In this document: positions 56,601 through 64,000 of the stretch, in pieces
Layout of the letters: every line of letters begins with the position of its first letter
How positions within the stretch are numbered: the first letter of the stretch is position 1
Assembly (NCBI RefSeq): GCF_005239225.2
Contig: NC_133295.1
Span: forward strand, 2,666,001 to 2,730,000
Direction: 5' to 3'
DNA from: Populus alba
Lineage: Eukaryota; Streptophyta; Magnoliopsida; Malpighiales; Salicaceae
DNA: 64,000 nucleotides
Notes under the pieces: generated by a model
Database searches by the model: none
What the model was told of the DNA's origin: nothing
The model's input: the letters and a program-made list of their open reading frames with translations, nothing else
Made by a program: the position numbers and the translations under genes

Positions 56601-57500
56601 GATGATGGAGAGAAAGTCTTGATTAAGACCAATTTTAACCACAAAAAACAAGTGATATCATGTCCATGAGTTTCTTTTAATGATAAGAGTTTATTTGAGA
56701 TGCTTTTTTTCTCCTTAAACTTGTTTGAAATGGTAGATTTAGACTTGAAAATAATTTTGGATTCGAGTTGATTTGGGTTTTTAAGTCATTTTTTGAGTTG
56801 TTGGAGCCTATAAGTATGTTTTACAAAGTGTTTAAGGTGTTTTTTGGATCAAAATGTAATAGAAAATTGATTTTTTTTTTGTTTGAATCAGACTCACTTA
56901 ATTTTCCGACAACAAGAGGCTACTGGAATCCAAGTAGGGCAATACAAGCAACGTGTTGGCTGCAATTTTTTTTTCCAAAAAGAATTAAAGGGTCGTCTAC
57001 CCTTTAAGAAAAAAAAAATAAAGGCATAGGTTGTTAGCTGTTCCAGACCAGTGTGCCTAGGTTTTTTTTCTGAGGCTTAAGAGCTCTATACCATCTAAGC
57101 TTGAGAGACTGAGCCTTTTCTTTTTATTTTTTTTATCCATTATAATTTGGATTTTTTATTTTTTCATAGTTATTTTTTTAAAAAAAATTCATTACTTATA
57201 TTTGGAATAATTTATTTTCGGTTTGATTTTTTTTTAATCACCTTGATATTTAGTTGATTATTAATTTTATAAGTATTTTATTTTAGATAAATAAATTATA
57301 AAAAATAATTATTAAAACTCTAATTAAATATATAATTCAGATTACGGATTTAACTAGTTATTTAGTTGGATAGGGTAAAGCTTCAAAATTTATTTTGTTA
57401 AATAGATAAATTTTAATTTATTTAATTATATACATTCATGAAAATGTTTGGAATTCTGTTTTTGACCCGCGGCGGCGCTAAGATTGGTATCTACATATAA
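53640..57500. other. gene-free spacer
   Basis: 53640-53800 is the probable promoter of the KGD4-like gene. The rest is AT-rich. A MITE-like copy lies at 55580-55810 (inverted core TTTGATGTGCTAATATTAAA). Decayed TRIM-like sequence lies near 55320-55470. The segment 56600-56870 shares short blocks (TGTCCATGAGTTTC, TTTTGAGTTGTT) with 63250-63720 and is therefore repeat-derived. No gene was recognised. Confidence 0.5.
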
Positions 57501-57553
57501 TATTTCTCTTACCAGTGAATGCACATCACAAAGCATCAAACTTTCTCCGCCTT

Positions 57554-59707
57554 ATGGCGTGCACTAGCAAAGTCATCTCCTTCATCTCCCTCTCACTTTT
57601 CCTCTCCTATCTTAACTCTGCAACGAGCCAAAATCATTGCTTGAAGACTGCTTGTAGCAGCGACGAGCCGGTGATTCGATTTCCTTTACGGATTAAAAAT
57701 CGCCAGTCGAGTTCATGTGGTTTTCCAGGTTTTGACATATCCTGTGGTAGCTCCAATGAGACCATATTAGAGCTGCCCTCATCGGGAAAATTTAGAGTTC
57801 AAGCTATAAACTATGCAGAACAAGAAGTATGGATCAATGATCCGGAAAACTGCCTCCCCGGTCGAATTCTCTCTCTTAATCTCTCTAACTCTCCTTTCTC
57901 TGGCCTTTACTATCAATCCTTCATGTTCTTTAATTGCTCATCTTCTGATTATAGGAAATACGGGCTAAATCCAATAGCTTGTCTTAGTGGCTCTAAGTAC
58001 ACAGTTTTTGCTACATCTTCTTTAAGGATTGTTGATTTTCTACAGACAAGGAACTCATCCTGTAATTTAACCAGGATGGTTCCTGTTCCAGTTATATGGC
58101 CATTTTATCAAGAAATCTTGTCCTTGGACCCTAGCGAGGACCTGCTTCTCACTTGGGATCAACCTGACTGCGGAAAGTGTGAGTCGCGTGGTGGACGGTG
58201 CGGCTTTAGGACCAACTCAGGTGAAACTGTTTGCTCAAACGTTCCACATCGAGGTAATTTGCTTTATACTCTCTATGATCTTTGCCTATTCACTTCCCAT
58301 ATAGTTTTATTTTTCTTAATTTTGGCAATAATTATGATGACAAATGGCACGTTCTTGGGATTCCGTTTCAAGAAGCTAGCTAATGAGATATAGCTAGTGA
58401 TAGCGTGCGATGCAAAACCTCGCTAACTCACTTCTAACTATGATCAAACCATAAAGAAACCTCTTTTCATATAGATTTTTTCCCCTTACAAGAGGGTTTA
58501 AATTAATAGACCTCAGGATACAAAATAGTAGGTTTTTCTCTTTCGTTTTAAATTCTCAATATTCCACTTTTTTTTTTTTCCATGTTTGAACTAATTGAGA
58601 GTTTCAAATAAGAATTTCAATTGAGTTAAAGATATCTAAATAAAATCTCAAATCTCGACTCAAGCAACTTAATTATCCGAGTAATTTAATTGTATGATGG
58701 GGTATTAATCTATACATAATAGATTAGTAGCGTGAGGTTAGCCTGCTAGATAATTTAATATCAAGGCTAGTGATTGGCTGCCAAGGATATCGATGTTGAC
58801 CAATTATAGATGGAGTATAAATTATCTTTCTCCAAAAAATGGCCAAGGAAATGAAAGCACTCCTCACTTGAAATGGCGCATTTTAACACTTTCTAGATTC
58901 CAATCTTAGTTTTTGGATGGTTGACTCAGTCATTTAGAGAAACTATACCAATTTGGTCAACACTTTCCCATTAGCTTCCATAATGCTCTTCGTCTCCATT
59001 GGGAGGAGTCTTTTTCCTGAGAAAAGATAGCTCTAATATCTTTCTCCAATGGATCCATTAGAATATTCTAAACTATACCAATTTGGTCAACACTTTCCCA
59101 TTGGCTTACATAATGCTCTTCGTCTCCATTGGGAGTAGTCTTTTTCCTGAGAAAATTAGTGGCAAAGACAGCTCTAATATCTTTCTCCAATGGATCCATT
59201 AGAATATTCTAAACTTCTTCCTAACAGTGTAAACATGCCATGAACTGATCTACTGTCTACAATATTATATGATCAGGAGTTCCTAGGAAAGCTCTTTATG
59301 CCATCACGGTAGCAGCTGGAATACCAGGGGTATTAATTCTACTAGGTCTCCTGTGTTTCATCTGTGGTAGGGTAAAGAAGTGTGCTAGAAGGAGCACATT
59401 AGGAGGTCTCCCAGAAATGAACTCCACCGTTAATCCAGAAACTAGGGTTATTATTGCTGGACTAGATGGACCGACAATAGAGTCCTATCCCAGAATAGTC
59501 CTTGGCGAGAGCAGAAGGTTGCCCAAGCCTGATGACAGCACTTGCTCAATATGCTTGTGTGAGTACAAGCCTAAGGAGACACTTAAGACCATTCCTGAAT
59601 GCCAACACTGCTTCCATTCTGATTGCATTGATGAATGGCTTCTGTTGAATGCTACTTGCCCCATTTGCAGATGTTCTCCAGAAAGATTGACAGCAGCTGA
59701 ATCTTGA
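57554..59707 (+). CDS. ATL20/21/22-type RING-H2 E3 ligase with GUB_WAK ectodomain
   Basis: Exons 57554-58253 and 59277-59707 (intron 1,023 bases, GT-AG, phase 1) give 376 residues, the usual length of this group. ATG 57554 is chosen because it opens a signal peptide ([20 protein letters not shown], cleavage near residue 26). Residues about 29-100 form a cysteine-rich galacturonan-binding-like (GUB_WAK) domain: [27 protein letters not shown] and NCLPG. A second Cys block, [13 protein letters not shown], follows, then a membrane span (about 241-263) and a GLD-type motif ([12 protein letters not shown]). The RING-H2 ligands are C323, C326, C342, H344, H347, C350, C361 and C364, with W354. It is likely a membrane E3 ubiquitin ligase with a wall-facing domain; its substrates are unknown. 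Reading into the intron gives a different tail (see findings). Confidence 0.93.
58941..59213. repeat. 130-bp tandem duplication in the RING gene intron
   Basis: Units start at AACTATACCAATTTGGTCAA (58941 and 59071), 130 bases apart. The second copy has an insertion of about 14 bases near 59155. Otherwise only a few substitutions separate them. It sits just upstream of the exon 2 acceptor. Confidence 0.93.
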
Positions 59708-60204
59708 TGAGAATCTTTGTTTTGTGTTACGCTCCTTGCATGAGTTACAATATTCTCCAACTTCTTTTTACTTTCTTGAATCTTTTTTCTTCTTTTTTTT
59801 TGGTTTGAAAGTTTGTAGTTAGAGAAAGAGGAATTCGAAGAGATCATCTACATATGGTGAGTGTTTCTAATACTCGTGTGTTTTCCATTAAATGTAGCTC
59901 GTGTTTAATTAAGGGAACAATGGGGTTAAAAATTATTTCTATAATCATCTATTTGTGTTTAATGCAAATTTAAGGCGCAAAGGTTGGGATGATAATGTTG
60001 CTTAAAGGGGTGCGGACTTCCTAGAAAAGTAAAGTATGATGTCTTAAAATTCATAAATCAAACCAAAACAAATAAATACGTGCAAAGGAAAGAAACAAAT
60101 CGAGGGAATTTAGAAATTGGAAAATTAAATAATTGAAGAAGTAGACTGAAGCATTGTTGGAAAACCCGAACAGGATAGATCTTTATTTTTTTAAAAAAAT
60201 ATTG
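59708..60204. other. 3' flank of the RING gene
   Basis: Probable 3'UTR to about 59880, then unremarkable AT-rich sequence. No feature was seen. Confidence 0.5.
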
Positions 60205-60560
60205 CTAATTAATATCTTGAACACGCTCTACAACCGGACACGACCCTGACCCACCTACAAATGACCCACCATCTGGCTGGATCCGAACAGCAATATTGTG
60301 GCCATGGACCAAGCAGACTTCATCGGAGACCACATTCTGTTTGATATAAAAACTGATCAGTAGGGTAACCGGATAGGTTGGCCGGTGAGTTTGGCAGCTT
60401 ATATTGCCTGACCCACAATCTCCAGTTCCACAAGAAAAGTAATTTCGAGGCGTCGGCAGCACACTTGGTCCATGGATCAGGCTTCTCGAATATCTCTAGG
60501 GTACCTGGTCTGCTTTCGGGAGTCAATTCTCCATCGGAGGGACTGGAGGAAAGCCCACGC
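60205..60560 (-). pseudogene. thaumatin-like protein fragment
   Basis: The minus strand reads NYFSCGTGDCGSGNISCQ, then PVTLLISFY, then DEVCLVHGHNIAVRIQPDGG and GGSGSC. These correspond in order to the thaumatin-family blocks C-TGDCGG---C, P-TLAEF, DFYDVSLVDGYN and G-SG-C. Upstream, in another frame, GELTPESRPGTLEIFEKPDP and WTKCAAD look like the preceding part, so at least one frameshift lies near 60445-60470. The N-terminal third and the C-terminal cysteine-rich half are missing. It is a gene relic of a PR-5 type protein and no function is expected. Confidence 0.65.
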
Positions 60561-60599
60561 CGGGTCTAAACTAAAGTAATCAACAAATCAATAGAATGC

Positions 60600-62690
60600 T
60601 AAATTGTGTTTTTGACTATATAACTTATAGAAGTGGTTTTTTAAAAATTATTTTTTTAAATTTTTTTATATTTATTTGTCATTATAAAAATTGATCAACA
60701 AAAAACATTTTTTTTATTTAAAAAAAAATTTGATTTAGTTTTTCAGGAAAGTGTTTTTTTTTTATTTTAAATGGAAAACACTTTTCATAAGTTGTGAAAA
60801 AAATTTAGAAATATTATATATTATTACTGATTATATCAAATTTGGGTCCTCAAACTTTTAATTGCTATATATATTTTGTTTTGAATATTTTTTTTTTCAA
60901 TTTCATCCCTTAGAATTTATTTTTTATATTAACTTTGGTCCTCATTTTTATAATTATTATTTTCTTTTTTTCCTTATCATTTTTAATTGAAATTTTTTAT
61001 CTATCAAATTTGGTCCTTATTCTTTTGATTGTTACTTATTTTATTTGAAATAATTTATGAAATGGTAATTATTATTATTTTAATTTCTTCATCTTTCAAT
61101 TTTTTTTTAGTTTTTAGATTTGATCTTTATTATTTTGATTATTATTTATTTTATTTGAGATAATTTATTAATTTATATTTGTTTTCAATTTCATTCTTAT
61201 TTTAACTTTTTAATTTTGCAAGATTTGTTCATTATTATTTTAATAAACTTAAAAAAAAAACATCAATAAGTTTATTTTCCATAACATAACCAAAATACTG
61301 AAAAATATTTTTTAATTTATTTTTTCATTACATTACCAAACATCAAAAAAAATAATTTATTTTTTTTAAAAAATCTATTTTTCAACAAACAAATAGAAAG
61401 ACAACGAAATAAAGAAAGATTCAACAAAAAGGTTTTTACAAAAACTTAGACGTGTTTTACAAAAAGGTTTCTATGGGTTTTTTTTATAGGAAAGACCGGC
61501 TTTGTTATGTATGGAAAGAAATATTTTTATATAAAGGCATACAAATAAATTGATATATAATTAGACGAAGGCTTTTACCAATGTATTTCAATAACCTGAA
61601 TAAAATCATATATATGTAATTCATTTATTGGTATTATGAAAATTAAGTCATTTCAACTAGTTTTACAAATCCAATGCTACGAGAAAAAATTTATAAATAA
61701 CTAAAAATATAAATGTTTATTTGTAAAAAAATTATTTGATATTTGCTATTAAACCTAGTTTAATATATTAATTTTCATAAAATTTCTTGACCTGTCTCAT
61801 TATTTATTTTAAGTTTAAAATTAAATTATTTTTTGAGTTGTTAATCTAATCATTTTAACTAATCTAAAAGTAATTTTGAATAATTATTAAATAAAATATA
61901 ATGATAATATTAAGAAAGAATTAATGAAAATTAAAAATAAAAAAAAAACTTATTCTTGGTCTTGTTATTATTCTTATTCTTGTTATTGTCCTTGTGATAA
62001 TATAAATTAAAATAGTTTAATAATTTCTTATTGGTTCAACAGCCAGCCGTTGTCTAAGTTAGTTCAAGAACCAATGTTTTGTTATATTCATTTCTTCCTT
62101 TTAAAAGCTATTTTCCAATTTTGAAATACTTCTATGTTTTCTATTAAATGTAGGCTATGTTTAGTTGATTAATGGGTTAAAATTTATTGCTATAATTATT
62201 TATTTGTGTTTAATGGAACTTTTTATGTACGGTTTTTTTGTTTAAAGAAAGGGATAATCGTTACTTATAAACCAATTAATATATAGTATTTTTTTTCCTA
62301 AAAAGAAACAGATAAGTTTTTATTTTTTTTATTTTTTTTCTACTAACTATTTAATTTGTTGTTCAATTTACTGACACAATGACCGTTTTAAAAAATATTC
62401 ACATACTTCACATGATTTCTGTGATAATTACTAATTTATTTATTTATTCTTAAATCCTCTAGACAGAAACACATGGGGTAAAAAAAGTCAGTTTAATCTG
62501 CATTTTAATTTAGCTATGATATTTTTTACTAGATTTTTTTTTTATTTTACTTGCAATTCAATGATTAAAAAATTGAAAGTACGGTATCCTATGTAGAGCA
62601 TTCGAGATAATTATTATTGCTTAAAAACATTATTTTTACTAATAAGTAAAAAAGCTAAAGCCAAGGAGAGTGTTTGAGTAGTGAAAATTA
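60600..62690. other. T-rich gene desert
   Basis: Dominated by T-rich sequence with a recurring phrase similar to AATTTGGTCCTCATTCTTTT (60840, 60930, 61005 and 61115). This suggests a degenerate tandem or dispersed repeat. No gene was found. Confidence 0.5.
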
Positions 62691-62708
62691 TTGATCACAC
62701 ACTCGCAA

Positions 62709-62867
62709 GGGCGGAGCAAGAAAAAAAAGTTTGGGAGGAGGGCTAAAATTATAAATTAGAGGAGCTAAAAAAAATATATAAAATATTTACAATTATAAAT
62801 ATATAAGGGAGGGGTATTTTTTTGCAGGGGCCCCGGGCCCTGCCAGCCCCCCTCCCTCCACCACTTG
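62709..62867. mobile_element. 159-bp insertion flanked by 13-bp direct repeats
   Basis: CACACACTCGCAA occurs at 62696-62708 and 62868-62880, exactly flanking the segment. The insert begins GGGCGGAGCAAG and ends with a GC-rich GGGGCCCCGGGCCCTGCCAG stretch and CCACCACTTG. The ends are weakly inverted. It is probably a small non-autonomous DNA element; the class is uncertain. Confidence 0.6.
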
Positions 62868-63312
62868 CACACACTCGCAATGTTGTGGACTAAAACAATG
62901 TCATTTTTTTTTTATCTTTTAATTATTTTTTTTATTATGTCTTTTAATTGCAAGATTAGCACCCAATTACTTCAAATTTATTGGCCAGTAACAAAATTGA
63001 AAGATATCAAATATAAGTGGTGTGTTTAAATTTTGTATAGAAAATACACTTTACTCTTCCAATTTATAAAATTAAACATTTTTTATCTCTTATTATTTTT
63101 TTTAAATTTAATTTTTGATAAACAACTTTATTTTTATTATTTCTAATTTTTCTAGATTTTTAATGAGAGAGAAATTTTTGTTGGATTCCATCATAGAAAA
63201 AAAGTTATTTGTTTTTGCATACTCCGACCACCAAATTTATTGATATTGGTGTCCATGAGTTTCATATGATAAAAAAAGTTCAATGGTAGTTGTTTCAAAT
63301 CTCAGCATTACC

Positions 63313-63594
63313 CATAGTTTTAAAACCTGGCCTAGTGGCCATCCAGGTCTAAGGTCCAGGTTCCGGGTTTTGACTGGGTCACCGGGTCGGTCGAGTTAAA
63401 AATTTATTTAAAATCAAAACGATTCGTTTTAGTAAAAAAAAAAAAAAAAAGAAAAGGCCAACGAGTTTGCGGTCGGGTCTTGCCAGGTCAACCTGTCGGG
63501 TTAGCCAGGTCACATCAGGTTTTTCCTTTCTTCTTTTTTTTCTTCAACCTGACCCGGTTCCAGCCCTAAGTCGGTTAGGTTTCAAAACTATGGT
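63313..63594. mobile_element. non-autonomous element with CATAGTTTT terminal inverted repeats
   Basis: The left end CATAGTTTTAAAACCTGG and the right end AGGTTTCAAAACTATGGT are near-perfect inverted repeats. ATTACC flanks both sides (63307-63312 and 63595-63600). The interior is rich in CGGGT/ACCCG strings. It has the same end type as the element at 17844-18134. Confidence 0.6.
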
Positions 63595-63600
63595 ATTACC

Positions 63601-64000
63601 TAAAAAAGTAAATCAAAGATATGACAGAAGAAAAATCTAACTTGTTTTGATTTTCATGTTTTGAGGCCATTTTTGGAGTTTTTTTAAGTTGTTAATTTTT
63701 TTTTAAGTGTTGTAAAGGTGTTTTCTTGGTTAAAATGGGTTAAAAGGAAGGGGGGGGCATCAAATGCGTCGTGTGGAAAATACCATATTTACCCTTGAAA
63801 GCATGTTGTAAGGTTTAAATAATGAAGGGCAAAATAATAATTTTATTGTGCGAATTCATAGTAAAATGTGAGGTTGTACAATGAAAAATGTATGATATAT
63901 GTTCGTTTATGTGCGTGTGTGTTTGTGTCATATACTTGGTTGGGCCTTGACCCAACCGAACAACATATATGGTTAGACTTAGGCCCAACCGAGTTCTCTC
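63601..64000. other. gene-free right edge
   Basis: No gene. It contains a short G run (63751-63757). The last 60 bases repeat CCCAACCGA twice, possibly the start of an element that continues beyond the window. Confidence 0.45.

Noticed and set aside
57515..57553. A longer N-terminus for the RING gene
   Set aside because: It begins with GTG. ATG 57554 opens a proper signal peptide.
60378..60569. Plus-strand 63-codon frame over the thaumatin-like relic
   Set aside because: The minus strand carries the recognisable family blocks, so the plus frame is antisense noise.

Overview
This is a nuclear plant chromosome window. It is AT-rich, with large intergenic spaces, GT-AG introns, and many short plant-type mobile elements (SINEs, TRIM-like elements, MITEs, Ty1/copia pieces, a CACTA/EnSpm relic). 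The repeat style and gene sequences suggest a woody eudicot, most likely Salicaceae (poplar or willow). That assignment is inference from remembered repeat families, not a search result.

Four protein genes can be supported. (1) A DUF247-family membrane protein at 12.5-13.9 kb (+). (2) A complete 22-exon NADH-dependent glutamate synthase (NADH-GOGAT, GLT1-type) at 40.2-50.4 kb (+), about 2,228 residues once spliced. (3) A very small three-exon gene at 51.5-53.6 kb (-), 90 residues, resembling the KGD4/MRPS36-type subunit of the mitochondrial 2-oxoglutarate dehydrogenase complex. It lies tail-to-tail with GOGAT. (4) A two-exon ATL20/21/22-type RING-H2 protein with a GUB_WAK-like ectodomain at 57.6-59.7 kb (+). 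A broken thaumatin-like fragment follows on the minus strand at 60.2-60.6 kb.

Layout: 0-0.9 kb holds the 3' end of a dead copia element. From 0.9 to 10.3 kb, and again at 15.2-18.6 kb, there are several diverged direct copies of one local repeat module, flanking the DUF247 gene. One copy contains a clean 145-bp triplication and another is split by a probable Helitron relic. 18.6-21.2 kb is mostly empty. 21.2-25.3 kb holds a TRIM-like element and a decayed CACTA transposon whose second gene (PF03004 type) has at least four lesions. 25.3-39.7 kb is a gene desert with SINEs that have good target-site duplications, MITE relics, microsatellites, a seven-unit tandem array and one LTR with a primer-binding site. 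39.7-53.7 kb is the gene-dense GOGAT/KGD4-like block. 60.6-64 kb is T-rich desert with two more small elements.

Functionally, GOGAT consumes 2-oxoglutarate and the KGD4-like protein belongs to the complex that oxidises it. Their adjacency is a reasonable observation but may be chance. The DUF247 and RING/GUB_WAK genes belong to families that usually vary between genomes and that often act at the cell surface. I found no evidence for a wholly new system. The items most worth checking are the in-frame GC-AG intron of GOGAT, the alternative membrane tail encoded in the RING gene intron, the recent in-frame duplication in DUF247, and the local repeat modules around DUF247.
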